A stretch of 64,000 nt of DNA. Source: an uncultured Bacteroides sp. GTDB taxonomy: Bacteria > Bacteroidota > Bacteroidia > Bacteroidales > Bacteroidaceae. Below the pieces are notes generated by a model. It had not been told where the DNA came from. It saw only the letters and a list, made by a program, of their open reading frames with translations, and made no database searches. Position 1 is the stretch's first letter, and each line of letters starts with the position of its first letter. The position numbers and the translations under genes were made by a program. This document shows positions 8,798 to 18,166 of the stretch, piece after piece. The stretch is from the NCBI RefSeq assembly GCF_963666545.1, contig NZ_OY762899.1, forward strand, positions 682,001-746,000, given 5' to 3'.

Positions 8798-10363
8798 ATG
8801 AAACATCTAAAATATATTTCGATTTTTGTTCTACTGGCTATAACCGCCTTTGGATGCGATGGGCAACTGGATATTACCAATCCCAATAGCCAAACCACAG
8901 GAACCTACTGGCAAAGTGAAGATCAAGCCGTAGCCGGAGTAAATGCTATCTATACAAGTTTTATAACCGATGGTGGTTATATGAGAATGTTCCCCGCTCT
9001 TACCGATGGAAGAGGAGACGATTTTAAAGGTGACAGTCCATGGGGAGATTTAGTACAAGTAGGCAACTTTACCATCTTACAAACATCAGGCCCTATACGC
9101 TGGATATGGGAAGCTCATTATCAAGCTGTTTTTCGTGCTAATCAGGTTCTTCATTATGTTCCCGGTATTGACATGGACGATAATATGAAAAAAAGAATAT
9201 TGGGTCAGGCCTATTTCCTCCGTGGACTAGCTTTCTTTAATCTTGCAAAAACTTATAAGGTAATTCCCATTATAACCGAATTACCTCAAAGTGCTTCGGA
9301 CTATTATCCTCAAACATCCACTGAAGAAGTTATCTGGAACCAGATTTTCTCAGACTTCCAAAATGCAAAAGATAGATTACCCGTTAGTTATAGTAATGTT
9401 AGCGGAGTCGATCAGGGACAGTTGGGGCGAGCAACAAAGGGTGCTGCGACAGGAATGTTAGGTAAAGCTTATCTATACAGAAAAGAATGGCAAAAAGCAG
9501 CTGATGAATTCAAACTATTAATCGATGGACCAGAGCTAAATGTCTATAGTTTAGTTCCAAACTATCGCGATAACTTTAAACCGACAAATGAAAATAATTC
9601 AGAATCTTTATTTGAAATTCAATTTGCAGATCCAAATACCGTAGGAGGTACCGACTATAACTACGGAGGAGATCCTAATGCTAACTGGAAACAAGTATCT
9701 TCTATTGGACACACGTATGCCATGGAGGGTTTCGGATATTCGGATTTCTTGCCAACAAGATGGATTTATGAAGAATTCAAAAAAGAAAAAACAATCGATG
9801 ACAAGTATGACCCTCGCATGTATCAGACTATTGCTTCTTATGAAGAAGGAGTTTCTGAACTGGCCTATGGAGCTGAATGGAAAAACCCTAAAAATAATAT
9901 CTACCCGAGAAAATACACTCATGATGGAATTCCGGGGTATACGAATGAAAATAATGGAGTAGAAAATTCAGGTATCAATTATCGTGTCTTACGCTATGCG
10001 GATATTTTATTAATGTATGCAGAGTCCCTTAACGAGTTAAACAAAACATCTGACTCATATCGTTATATTCAGCAAGTCAGAGACCGCGCAACTTTGCCTG
10101 ATTTAAAAACGGTAAAGCCAAATATGACTCAAAGCCAGATGCGCGACCAAATAGCACATGAAAGAGCATTAGAATTAGCCATTGAGTCGATAAGAATTGA
10201 TGATATCATCCGATGGGGATGGTTATATGATTCGACGAAGTTATCTGAACTAAAAACTCATGATTCTGATTTTAACACTTGGACATCCGGACATGAATAC
10301 TTACCAATTCCTCAGGAGGATTTAGATTCCAACCCTAATTTAAGCCCTAATCCGGCCAACTAA
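8798..10363 (+). CDS. SusD/RagB-like glycan-binding lipoprotein (arabinan locus)
   Basis: This is the surface lipoprotein that captures the oligosaccharide and closes over the adjacent SusC channel. The start chosen (MKHLKYISIF) gives a normal lipoprotein signal ending AFGC; an ATG at 8780 would add six residues with no benefit. The SusD signatures are visible: ANQVLHYVPGID with AYFLRGLAFFNLAKTYK in the N-terminal helical repeats, ATKGAATGMLGKAYLYRKEW, and the C-terminal YRVLRYADILLMYAESLNE followed by RDRATLPD and a final YLPIPQEDLDSNP. At 521 residues it is full length. A perfect terminator follows four bases after the stop. No third surface-binding lipoprotein (SusE type) lies between it and the GH43 gene, which is unusual for such loci. 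Confidence 0.93.
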   Translation: MKHLKYISIFVLLAITAFGCDGQLDITNPNSQTTGTYWQSEDQAVAGVNAIYTSFITDGGYMRMFPALTDGRGDDFKGDSPWGDLVQVGNFTILQTSGPIRWIWEAHYQAVFRANQVLHYVPGIDMDDNMKKRILGQAYFLRGLAFFNLAKTYKVIPIITELPQSASDYYPQTSTEEVIWNQIFSDFQNAKDRLPVSYSNVSGVDQGQLGRATKGAATGMLGKAYLYRKEWQKAADEFKLLIDGPELNVYSLVPNYRDNFKPTNENNSESLFEIQFADPNTVGGTDYNYGGDPNANWKQVSSIGHTYAMEGFGYSDFLPTRWIYEEFKKEKTIDDKYDPRMYQTIASYEEGVSELAYGAEWKNPKNNIYPRKYTHDGIPGYTNENNGVENSGINYRVLRYADILLMYAESLNELNKTSDSYRYIQQVRDRATLPDLKTVKPNMTQSQMRDQIAHERALELAIESIRIDDIIRWGWLYDSTKLSELKTHDSDFNTWTSGHEYLPIPQEDLDSNPNLSPNPAN

Positions 10364-10366
10364 AAT

Positions 10367-10404
10367 AAAAATGGGATATATGCACGATAATATATCCCAT
10401 TTTT
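10367..10404 (+). terminator. Intrinsic terminator between SusD and GH43
   Basis: A perfect 14-bp stem (AAAAATGGGATATA at 10367-10380, complement at 10391-10404) encloses a ten-base loop and has A and T runs on its two sides. It starts four bases after the SusD stop. It probably lowers transcription into the GH43 gene. The ATG at 10371 lies in the stem and is not a credible start. Confidence 0.82.
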
Positions 10405-10424
10405 TAGTCTATAACATTTTAAAA

Positions 10425-12038
10425 ATGAAAACGAATATGATAAAATTAAAGAGATTACTGCCCATTGGTTTTCTTTTTCTCATGGTAGCTTGTGGGTCGG
10501 ATAATGAGATACCTGACAATCCGAATGTACCGGGCACGAGTTATGTGCCACCCACTTACAAAGATGATTACAGCACCATAGCAGACTGGAACATGCGTAC
10601 TTCCTGGAATCTGGCCAATGTACATGATCCGACAGTAGAAAAAGAGGGAGACTACTATTATATGTATACCACGGATGCCTCGTATGGCAATGCTCATGAA
10701 GGTCATGGGCACTTCCATTGTCGCCGCTCAAAAGATTTAGTGAACTGGGAATACAAAGGTGCAACGATGTCTGAAGCTCCTGTATGGGTGAAAGATTCGC
10801 TCAACAATATGCGCAGTCGCATGGGGTTGGCAGCCATCGATAATCCGATGTACGGATATTGGGCTCCGGTTGTAAGAAAAGTAGGCAGCAGTAAATATCG
10901 GATGTATTACAGCATTGTTGTAGACAATTACATAAAAACCGGAAAGGCAAACACAAGCGCCAATTTTGATGGCTCGTGGACTGAAAGGGCTTTCATCGGT
11001 ATGATGGAAACGGATAACTTAGCAAATAATACATGGACGGACAAAGGGTATGTGATTACTTCATCAACCGACAGACAATTTGACTGGTCCAGATCTAATG
11101 CAAGCAATTGGAGTGCATACTTTAAATGGAATGCTATCGACCCTTCATTTATCGTGACTCCGAATAATGAACAGTGGCTTATCTACGGTTCGTGGCACTC
11201 AGGCATTGTAGCTGTTCAACTGGATGCCACAACAGGAAAGCCAAAAAAATTGGGTGAACCATGGAACGTAAATGCCCTTGGAGATTATGGCGTTCGCATA
11301 GCTACCCGAAATGCCCAAAGCAGATGGCAAGGGTCTGAAGCACCGGAGATTATCTACAATGCAAATACAGGCTACTATTATCTGTTTTTAGCTTATGATG
11401 AACTATCGGTTGCTTACAACACACGCGTGTGCCGCTCCAAAAACATCACCGGGCCATATTATGGAATGGACGGACAAAACATTAGCAATGGAGCTGAATG
11501 TTGGCCTATCCTGACGCACCCGTACAAGTTCAATAACCATTCCGGATGGGTGGGAATCTCACATTGTTGCGTATTCAAAGACGACAACAGCAACTGGTAT
11601 TATTGTTCGCAAGGCAGATTACCGGCCAATACCAACGGCAACGCTTATAGCAATGCAATAATGATGGGGCACGTTCGTTCCATTAAGTGGACACAAGATG
11701 GTTGGCCGGTTGTGATGCCCGAAAGATATGCCGCAGTGCCCAAAACAGCGATTGACGAAAGCAATCTGGTAGGTACATGGGAACATATCAATTTAGCCTA
11801 TAATTATGGTAAGCAACAAACGTCACAGACTTTGATACTGACAGCGGATAAGAAAGCTTCCGGAGCGATCACGGGTAGTTGGTCGTACGATGCAAGTACA
11901 AGTACTTTAACGATTGGCTCACAAAAAGTGCTCATTGAACGCGAATTAAATTGGGAAGCCACAACACGCGTACCGACAATTGTATATGCCGGATTGACTT
12001 CATCAGGACAATCTGTTTGGGGTAAAAAAGTAAAATAA
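10425..12038 (+). CDS. GH43 endo-arabinanase-like lipoprotein
   Basis: It probably cleaves alpha-1,5-linked arabinan. After a lipoprotein signal ending MVAC, the family 43 propeller shows NVHDP with base Asp68, YWAPVVRK, AIDPSF with Asp239 and SEAPEII with the proposed acid Glu305. The last 100 residues, from about 435, form a separate beta-rich C-terminal domain common in Bacteroides GH43 enzymes. The protein is 537 residues from ATG 10425; ATG 10437 gives 533 with an equally good signal. Earlier in-frame ATGs at 10371 and 10380 fall in the preceding terminator. It lies downstream of SusC/SusD and resembles the partial GH43 at the left edge, so the locus probably carries two related arabinan-cleaving enzymes. 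Confidence 0.9.
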   Translation: MKTNMIKLKRLLPIGFLFLMVACGSDNEIPDNPNVPGTSYVPPTYKDDYSTIADWNMRTSWNLANVHDPTVEKEGDYYYMYTTDASYGNAHEGHGHFHCRRSKDLVNWEYKGATMSEAPVWVKDSLNNMRSRMGLAAIDNPMYGYWAPVVRKVGSSKYRMYYSIVVDNYIKTGKANTSANFDGSWTERAFIGMMETDNLANNTWTDKGYVITSSTDRQFDWSRSNASNWSAYFKWNAIDPSFIVTPNNEQWLIYGSWHSGIVAVQLDATTGKPKKLGEPWNVNALGDYGVRIATRNAQSRWQGSEAPEIIYNANTGYYYLFLAYDELSVAYNTRVCRSKNITGPYYGMDGQNISNGAECWPILTHPYKFNNHSGWVGISHCCVFKDDNSNWYYCSQGRLPANTNGNAYSNAIMMGHVRSIKWTQDGWPVVMPERYAAVPKTAIDESNLVGTWEHINLAYNYGKQQTSQTLILTADKKASGAITGSWSYDASTSTLTIGSQKVLIERELNWEATTRVPTIVYAGLTSSGQSVWGKKVK

Positions 12039-12060
12039 CATTCTACTTTTTTACCCTTTT
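12020..12060 (+). terminator. Intrinsic terminator after GH43
   Basis: GGGTAAAAAAGTA at 12020-12032 pairs perfectly with 12044-12056 across an 11-base loop and is followed by TTTT. The left arm lies inside the last codons of the GH43 gene. It separates the arabinan locus from the ara operon. Confidence 0.75.
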
Positions 12061-12103
12061 AATGTTGCATAACATATTATGAGAATGCCCAACATAAATA
12101 ATA

Positions 12104-12120
12104 AGTGTTACTTTTACACC
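12104..12120. promoter_or_regulatory. Candidate AraR operator at the head of the ara operon
   Basis: AGTGTTACTTTTACACC has the same AGTGT-N7-ACAC form as the site at 5541-5557 before SusC. It lies 52 bases upstream of the aldose epimerase start, where a repressor would cover the promoter. No good TAnnTTTG box was found nearby. The link to AraR is inferred. Confidence 0.5.
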
Positions 12121-12171
12121 CAAAATAAAATAAGTATCTCGTTTACAGACCTATCACTTAAAACGAAAAAC

Positions 12172-13311
12172 ATGAAAAAACAGTTATTATCAATTGGATT
12201 TGTTGCATTAACGATGATTTCTTGTAACAATAAGCCGAAGGAAGAGTTGACATTGTCCGGGTTGGATCCTAAAAAATTCCAAACGGAAGTAAACCAAATG
12301 CCGGTTAACCTTTATACCTTGAAGAACAAAGCAGGTATGGAGGTGTGTATCACCAATTTTGGTGGACGCATCGTATCTGTTATGGTACCTGATAAAAATG
12401 GTGCAATGAAAGATGTAGTACTTGGTTTCGATAGCATCGCCGACTACATCAATGTACCCAGTGATTTTGGTGCATCTATCGGACGTTATGCCAACCGTAT
12501 TAAAGACGGTAAAATTGTTATCGATGGAAAAACAATTCAACTACCACAAAACAACTTCGGACACTGCTTGCATGGCGGCCCTAAAGGATGGCAATATCAG
12601 GTATATGAAGCCAAACCGATTAATGAAACAACTTTAGAATTGGTACGCAAATCACCGGATGGAGATGAAAACTTCCCAGGAAATGTAACGGCAAAAGTAA
12701 CCTATACACTAACAGATGATAATACTATTGACATTAAGTACGAAGCAACAACTGATAAAAAGACGGTTATCAACATGACCAATCACTCCTACTTTAACTT
12801 ATCCGGTGATGCGCAACAACCAATCACTGACAATCTATTATACATCAATGCCGATAAGTTCACTCCGGTAGACAGTACTTTCATGACAACAGGAGAAATC
12901 GTACCGGTGGCAGAAACTCCTATGGATTTCACCACGCCTAAGACCATCGGAAAAGATATCGACAAATATGACTACAAGCAATTAAAAAATGGCAACGGAT
13001 ACGATCATAACTGGGTGCTGAACACTGCGGGAGACATTAAACAAGTTGCTGCGAAACTAACCTCTCCTACCAGTGGCATTACATTGGAAGTATATACGGA
13101 CGAACCGGGTATTCAGGTTTACACCGGAAACTTCCTTAACGGAACAGTGAAAGGAAAGAAAGGTATCGTATACAAACAACGTGTAGCAGTATGTCTGGAA
13201 AGTCAACACTATCCGGACAGTCCCAACAAGCCTGAATGGCCCTCAGTTGTTTTGGAACCGGGACAAACCTATCACAGCCATTGTATCTTCAAATTCAACG
13301 TTGAGAAATAA
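12172..13311 (+). CDS. galM: Aldose 1-epimerase (mutarotase), lipoprotein
   Basis: It interconverts the alpha and beta anomers of a free sugar, here most likely arabinose (or galactose) as released by secreted hydrolases. The chosen start gives a lipoprotein signal (MKKQLLSIGF, lipidation at SC near residue 18); an in-frame ATG at 12079 lies before the operator and would bury the signal. GalM landmarks are present: FGGRIVSVMVPDK, FGASIGRYANRIKDGK, NNFGHCLHGGPKGW with the catalytic-type His, NMTNHSYFNLSG with the second His, and a late NGTVKGKKG and VCLESQHYPDSPN with PGQTYHSHCIFKF. Most mutarotases are cytoplasmic, so the lipid anchor places this one in the periplasm beside the symporter. It heads the operon with symporter, araR, araD, araA and araB. 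Confidence 0.92.
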   Translation: MKKQLLSIGFVALTMISCNNKPKEELTLSGLDPKKFQTEVNQMPVNLYTLKNKAGMEVCITNFGGRIVSVMVPDKNGAMKDVVLGFDSIADYINVPSDFGASIGRYANRIKDGKIVIDGKTIQLPQNNFGHCLHGGPKGWQYQVYEAKPINETTLELVRKSPDGDENFPGNVTAKVTYTLTDDNTIDIKYEATTDKKTVINMTNHSYFNLSGDAQQPITDNLLYINADKFTPVDSTFMTTGEIVPVAETPMDFTTPKTIGKDIDKYDYKQLKNGNGYDHNWVLNTAGDIKQVAAKLTSPTSGITLEVYTDEPGIQVYTGNFLNGTVKGKKGIVYKQRVAVCLESQHYPDSPNKPEWPSVVLEPGQTYHSHCIFKFNVEK

Positions 13312-13346
13312 TTATTAATACAAACATAATAATATCGCTAAAGCAA

Positions 13347-15251
13347 ATGAATGGTTCTGGTTTTCAAACAATTGACTTTGTCATTTTCGGAGCATACATC
13401 GTTTTATTAGTATGCCTCGGGCTTTTCCTCTCTCGTAACAAAAAAGGAAAAGAAAAAGATTCTAACGATTATTTTTTAGCTGGTAATACGCTTACCTGGT
13501 GGGCAGTAGGTGCATCACTTATCGCCGCAAATATCTCTGCCGAACAGTTTATCGGCATGTCAGGATCCGGATATAAAATCGGACTTTGTGTGGCTGCTTA
13601 TGAGTTAATGGCTGCACTTGCCTTGATCGTAGTTGGAAAGTTCTTACTTCCCATTATGATCACTCAGAAAATATACACTATTCCACAATTCCTGAGAGAA
13701 CGTTATAATGGTGGCGTAGGATTAGCCTTCTCTATTTTTTGGCTGTTACTTTACGTATTTGTCAACCTGACCTCTGTAGCATGGTTGGGAACGATAGCGA
13801 TTGAACAGATCTTGGGTATTGATCCTGTTTACCGCATGTATATTATACTATTCTTATTTATTATAGCAGGTACATATTCTATTTATGGCGGTTTGGCCGC
13901 AGTAGCTTGGACAGATGTATTGCAAGTAGTATTCCTTGTTGGTGGTGGATTAATTACAGCTTACTTCGCATTAGAAGCAGTATCAGGTGCCAACGGAGGA
14001 GCATGGGATGGTTTCCTCATTGTATTCGACAAGTTAAAGACACTACCTGAAGATACGCACTTTAACCTCATTGTTGATCGTGCGCTCTCACCTGACGCAT
14101 TCAAGGATCTACCTGGTATAGCAGCTGTTGTCGGTGGTGTATGGTTAACTAATTTAGGTTATTGGGGTTTCAACCAATATATCATTCAAAAAGGTTTAGC
14201 GGCAAAAAGTTTGGAAGAAGCAAAAAAAGGATTAATCTTTGCCGGTTTCCTAAAGATACTTATTCCTTTCATCGTAGTTATTCCGGGTATCACCGCTTTT
14301 GTGATGTATAACTATCCGCAAGATATCCCTGGTATTCAGGAAGGATACTTCAATGTACATGGCGCAATCAATGTTTCCGACGATGCCTATCCATGGCTAA
14401 TCCGCAACTTTGCACCTGTAGGTATTAAAGGATTGTCATTTGCAGCACTTGCAGCAGCAATCATTTCATCATTGGCTTCAATGTTCAACTCTACATCGAC
14501 TATTTTCACAATGGACATCTACAAACAACACATTAACAAAAAAGCTTCGGAACATCAGTTAGTGAAAGTTGGGCGTATCACCGCTGTAGCATCATTAGTT
14601 ATTGCTGCAGTAGCTGTTCAACCATTGTTAGGTGGATTAGATCAAGCATTCCAGTATATACAAGAATATTCCGGCTTTATTTATCCGGGTATCATCGTTG
14701 TATTTGGTCTTGGTTTACTCTGGAAAAGAGCCTCTTCGAATGCTGCTGTATGGACTTCGATACTAACCATACCAATGGGAGTATTATTTAAAGTAGCTTT
14801 CCCGGATATGCCTTTCCAATTCCGTATGGGATACATTTTCATTGTATTGTTCATCATCTTCGTAACACTGACATTCATCGATAATAAAAAGATTGAAGCT
14901 CAATTACCTCCTGCTGAAGACAGAAAGAAAATGTTGAAGTGGGCCAGAATAACATTTATTATCGCCCTATCTTGCGTCATTGCGGCAGCAATACAGAAGA
15001 TAATGTATATCAGTGGAAGTGACAATGCAACTGTCAACTATCTGGAGAATATTGGTTTTGAAGCTCTATTCTTCTTTGGTGCACTGATTTCATCCATATC
15101 ACTGTTTTTATTCTCTAACTCCAAAGACTCTGTTAAGGATCCGAAATCATTAGTTATCAACTTGGATCTATTCAAAACGAATAGAGGGTTTGCTCTTGGA
15201 GCCATAGGTATTTGCGCCATTTACGCGTTCTTATATGTGATGTTCTGGTAA
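13347..15251 (+). CDS. Sodium:solute symporter (SSS family), probable arabinose transporter
   Basis: This inner-membrane protein of 634 residues has about 14 hydrophobic segments and probably imports L-arabinose with sodium. Features seen are an N-terminal transmembrane helix (VIFGAYIVLLVCLGLFL), NDYFLAGNTLTWWAVGASLIAANISAEQFIGMSGSGYK, which is the sugar-symporter signature of the SGLT group, a helix-rich core with YSIYGGLAAVAWTDVLQVV, and ISSLASMFNSTSTIFTMDIY with the sodium-site serines. It sits 35 bases after the epimerase and overlaps no gene; the araR start follows four bases after its stop. Substrate is inferred from the operon. The close similarity of sugar symporters means galactose or xylose cannot be excluded from sequence alone. 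Confidence 0.92.
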   Translation: MNGSGFQTIDFVIFGAYIVLLVCLGLFLSRNKKGKEKDSNDYFLAGNTLTWWAVGASLIAANISAEQFIGMSGSGYKIGLCVAAYELMAALALIVVGKFLLPIMITQKIYTIPQFLRERYNGGVGLAFSIFWLLLYVFVNLTSVAWLGTIAIEQILGIDPVYRMYIILFLFIIAGTYSIYGGLAAVAWTDVLQVVFLVGGGLITAYFALEAVSGANGGAWDGFLIVFDKLKTLPEDTHFNLIVDRALSPDAFKDLPGIAAVVGGVWLTNLGYWGFNQYIIQKGLAAKSLEEAKKGLIFAGFLKILIPFIVVIPGITAFVMYNYPQDIPGIQEGYFNVHGAINVSDDAYPWLIRNFAPVGIKGLSFAALAAAIISSLASMFNSTSTIFTMDIYKQHINKKASEHQLVKVGRITAVASLVIAAVAVQPLLGGLDQAFQYIQEYSGFIYPGIIVVFGLGLLWKRASSNAAVWTSILTIPMGVLFKVAFPDMPFQFRMGYIFIVLFIIFVTLTFIDNKKIEAQLPPAEDRKKMLKWARITFIIALSCVIAAAIQKIMYISGSDNATVNYLENIGFEALFFFGALISSISLFLFSNSKDSVKDPKSLVINLDLFKTNRGFALGAIGICAIYAFLYVMFW

Positions 15252-15255
15252 TAGC

Positions 15256-15933
15256 ATGACATCATTTTATAAAAAGAAAGATCGATTTTATGTAGCAGTA
15301 GACTGTATCATCTTTGGCTTCTATCAAGGTGAACTCAATCTATTGCTACTAAAACGTACCTTTGAACCCGCAAAAGGAGAATGGTCTCTTATGGGAGGAT
15401 TCCTGGAAAAAGAAGAGAGCATAGATCAAGCGGCAAAAAGAGTTTTATTTGAACTAACCGGACTGGACAATGTGTACATGGATCAAGTGGGTATCTTTGG
15501 AGAAATCAATCGTGATCCGGGAGAAAGAGTTCTTTCAGCAGCCTTTTATGCATTGATGAATATCGACGACTATGATTCCGAGTTAGCTAAAATTCATAAT
15601 GCACATTGGGTAAAGATCACCGAACTTCCTCCACTTATTTTTGACCATCCGGAAATGGTGAATAAAGCACTCGACATTTTACAACGAAAAGCGGCAACAG
15701 AGCCTATTGGCTTCAAACTATTGCCGAACTTGTTTACTTTGACTCAGTTACAAGCGTTATATGAAGCCATTTACGGAGAAACGCTGGATAAACGCAATTT
15801 TCGTAAAAGAGTGGCCGAAATGGATTTCATTGAAAAAACGGATGAAATAGATAAATCAGGATCGAGACGTGGAGCTTTTCTCTATAAATTCAATGGAAAA
15901 GCTTATCGGAAAGATCCTAAATTTAAATTATAA
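15256..15933 (+). CDS. araR: AraR, Nudix-domain (NrtR family) transcriptional regulator of arabinose use
   Basis: This is probably the L-arabinose-responsive repressor of the cluster. A Nudix fold (about 10-150) is followed by a winged helix (about 160-215, [26 protein letters not shown]). The Nudix box at 48-70 keeps Gly48, Glu54, Arg62 and Glu66, but Val63 and Leu67 replace two conserved glutamates, so pyrophosphate hydrolysis is unlikely and the domain is probably a ligand sensor. This matches the arabinose-binding, non-hydrolytic AraR described in B. thetaiotaomicron. At 225 residues it has family length. It lies inside the operon it is expected to control, four bases after the symporter and four before araD. 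Candidate operators are at 5541-5557 and 12104-12120. Confidence 0.9.
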   Translation: MTSFYKKKDRFYVAVDCIIFGFYQGELNLLLLKRTFEPAKGEWSLMGGFLEKEESIDQAAKRVLFELTGLDNVYMDQVGIFGEINRDPGERVLSAAFYALMNIDDYDSELAKIHNAHWVKITELPPLIFDHPEMVNKALDILQRKAATEPIGFKLLPNLFTLTQLQALYEAIYGETLDKRNFRKRVAEMDFIEKTDEIDKSGSRRGAFLYKFNGKAYRKDPKFKL

Positions 15934-15937
15934 GTAT

Positions 15938-16624
15938 ATGTTAGAAGCTCTAAAAGAAAAAGTATTCCATGCTAATCTGGAGTTGGTGAAACACGGATTG
16001 GTGATATTTACATGGGGAAATGTATCGGCTATTGATCGTAAGAGCGGATTGGTGGTTATCAAGCCAAGTGGAGTATCTTATGATGATATGAAAGCTGAAG
16101 ATATGGTCGTGGTAGATCTTGATGGGAAAGTGGTGGAAGGTAAACTAAAGCCATCATCGGATACAGCTACTCACGTGGTTCTTTACAAAGCATTTCCGGA
16201 AATTGGCGGAGTGGTGCATACCCATTCTACGTACGCCACCGCTTGGGCACAGGCGGGCATCGATCTTCCCAATATCGGAACGACTCATGCTGATTACTTT
16301 CACGACGCAATTCCTTGCACAGCAGATATGACCGAAAAAGAAGTAAACGGTGCTTATGAGCTGGAAACGGGTAATGTAATCGTGAAAAAATTCGAAAGCA
16401 TCAATCCGGTACATACTCCGGGAGTATTGGTTAAAAATCATGGCCCTTTCTCTTGGGGAAAAGATGCAAACGATGCGGTGCACAATGCTGTTGTAATGGA
16501 GCAAGTAGCTAAAATGGCAAGCATCTCTTATGCGGTAAATCCTCAACTGACGATGAACCCGCTACTGGTTGAAAAGCATTTCAATCGCAAGCATGGACCA
16601 AATGCATATTACGGACAGAAATAA
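15938..16624 (+). CDS. araD: L-ribulose-5-phosphate 4-epimerase
   Basis: This cytoplasmic class II aldolase-family enzyme converts L-ribulose 5-phosphate to D-xylulose 5-phosphate, the last step of the arabinose pathway. The start [10 protein letters not shown] is four bases after the araR stop; an in-frame ATG at 15869 would lie within araR. Family features are [11 protein letters not shown] near the N-terminus, [28 protein letters not shown] with the acidic ligand region, the zinc-binding [18 protein letters not shown], and a later [13 protein letters not shown] with the third zinc histidine. The 228 residues are normal. araA follows 33 bases downstream. Confidence 0.95.
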   Translation: MLEALKEKVFHANLELVKHGLVIFTWGNVSAIDRKSGLVVIKPSGVSYDDMKAEDMVVVDLDGKVVEGKLKPSSDTATHVVLYKAFPEIGGVVHTHSTYATAWAQAGIDLPNIGTTHADYFHDAIPCTADMTEKEVNGAYELETGNVIVKKFESINPVHTPGVLVKNHGPFSWGKDANDAVHNAVVMEQVAKMASISYAVNPQLTMNPLLVEKHFNRKHGPNAYYGQK

Positions 16625-16657
16625 ATTATAAAATAACAATTTTAAAAGAATACAGTT

Positions 16658-18160
16658 ATGGCATTCGAAAATTATGAAGTATGGTTCGTTACCGGAGCAC
16701 AGCTCTTGTACGGAGGTGACGCAGTTATTGCAGTAGATGCACACTCAAACGAAATAGTAAAAGGACTCAATGGTTCGGGTAACCTGCCAGTAAAAGTCGT
16801 ATATAAAGGTACAGTGAACTCAGCCAGAGAAGTTACTGATACTTTCAAAGCAGCTAACAATGAAGAAAAATGTATCGGTGTGATCACATGGATGCATACG
16901 TTCTCTCCTGCTAAAATGTGGATTCACGGATTGCAAGAGTTGAAAAAACCATTGTTGCACTTCCATACTCAGTTCAACAAGGAAATTCCATGGGAAACAA
17001 TGGATATGGACTTTATGAACTTGAATCAGTCAGCGCATGGCGACCGTGAATTCGGACACATGGTAACTCGCATGCGTAAGAATCGCAAAGTGGTAGTAGG
17101 CCATTGGCAGGATGCTGAAGCACAAGCTAAGATTGCTGTGTGGATGCGCGTTTCAGCCGGTTGGGCAGATGCACAGGATATGCGTATCATCCGTTTCGGC
17201 GACCAAATGAACAACGTGGCAGTAACCGACGGAGATAAGGTAGAAGCAGAATTGCGTCTAGGTTACCACGTAGATTATTATCCTATTGCAAACCTCGTTG
17301 CTGTATTAAATAAGGTGACTGATGAAGAGATTCAAGAGTTAGTTACTACTTACGAAGAAGAATACACCATCACTGAGGCACAGAAGAAAGATGCTCACTT
17401 TGTTAATCAGGTAAAAGAGGCTGCTCGCGGAGAAATCGCTCTTCGTCGTTTTCTTTCTGAAAAAGGAGCCAAAGCTTTCACTACAAACTTCGATGATCTT
17501 GCCGGAATTGATCAACTACCGGGACTTGCTTGTCAGCGCTTAATGGCTGAAGGTTATGGTTTTGGCGCAGAAGGTGACTGGAAAACAGCTGCCCTCTTCC
17601 GCACCATGTGGTTCATGGGTCAGGGACTTCCCAAAGGATGCTCTTTCCTTGAAGACTATACACTGAACTTTGATGGAGAAAAAAGTGCGATTCTACAAGC
17701 ACACATGCTCGAAGTTTGTCCACTCATTGCTGAACACAAACCTAAATTGGAAGTTCATCCATTGGGAATTGGTGGCAAGAACGACCCTGCTCGCTTAGTA
17801 TTCACTTCTAAGCAAGGCGAAGGTGTTGCAGCAACAATTATTGACATGGGCAACCGTTTCCGCCTGATTGTGAATAAAGTTGATTGCATAAAGAGCAAAG
17901 AATTGCCTAAACTTCCCGTTGCTTCTTCTTTGTGGATTCCTCAACCTAATTTGGAAGTCGGAGCTGCTGCATGGATCTTGGCAGGTGGTACTCATCACAC
18001 AAGTTTCTCTTACGACTTAACAGTTGAGTATCTGGAAGATTATGCTGAAATAGCAGGTATTGAGATGGTTGTTATTGATAACAACACTACGATCAGCGAG
18101 TTTAAGAAAGAACTGCGCATGAATGAAATCTATTACATGTTAAACAAAGCTCTTTGCTAA
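16658..18160 (+). CDS. araA: L-arabinose isomerase
   Basis: It isomerises L-arabinose to L-ribulose in the cytoplasm, the first step of catabolism. The manganese-binding residues of the family can be read with the expected spacing: Glu305 (GAEGDWK), Glu332 (LEDYTLNF), His349 (AHMLEVCP) and His446 (GGTHHTSFS), compared with 306, 333, 350 and 450 in the E. coli enzyme. Other conserved stretches are WFVTGAQLLYG at the start, HTQFNKEIPW, and HPLGIGGKNDPARLVF. At 500 residues it is complete. It lies between araD and araB, six bases from the latter, so translation is probably coupled. Confidence 0.97.
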   Translation: MAFENYEVWFVTGAQLLYGGDAVIAVDAHSNEIVKGLNGSGNLPVKVVYKGTVNSAREVTDTFKAANNEEKCIGVITWMHTFSPAKMWIHGLQELKKPLLHFHTQFNKEIPWETMDMDFMNLNQSAHGDREFGHMVTRMRKNRKVVVGHWQDAEAQAKIAVWMRVSAGWADAQDMRIIRFGDQMNNVAVTDGDKVEAELRLGYHVDYYPIANLVAVLNKVTDEEIQELVTTYEEEYTITEAQKKDAHFVNQVKEAARGEIALRRFLSEKGAKAFTTNFDDLAGIDQLPGLACQRLMAEGYGFGAEGDWKTAALFRTMWFMGQGLPKGCSFLEDYTLNFDGEKSAILQAHMLEVCPLIAEHKPKLEVHPLGIGGKNDPARLVFTSKQGEGVAATIIDMGNRFRLIVNKVDCIKSKELPKLPVASSLWIPQPNLEVGAAAWILAGGTHHTSFSYDLTVEYLEDYAEIAGIEMVVIDNNTTISEFKKELRMNEIYYMLNKALC

Positions 18161-18166
18161 ATAATT

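Noticed and set aside
10371-10424. Upstream ATG codons extending the second GH43 protein by 18 residues
   Set aside because: They lie in the stem and loop of a perfect terminator, and the extension would displace the lipoprotein signal.
12079-12171. N-terminal extension of the aldose epimerase from ATG 12079
   Set aside because: It covers the candidate AraR operator and precedes a normal lipoprotein signal that starts at 12172.
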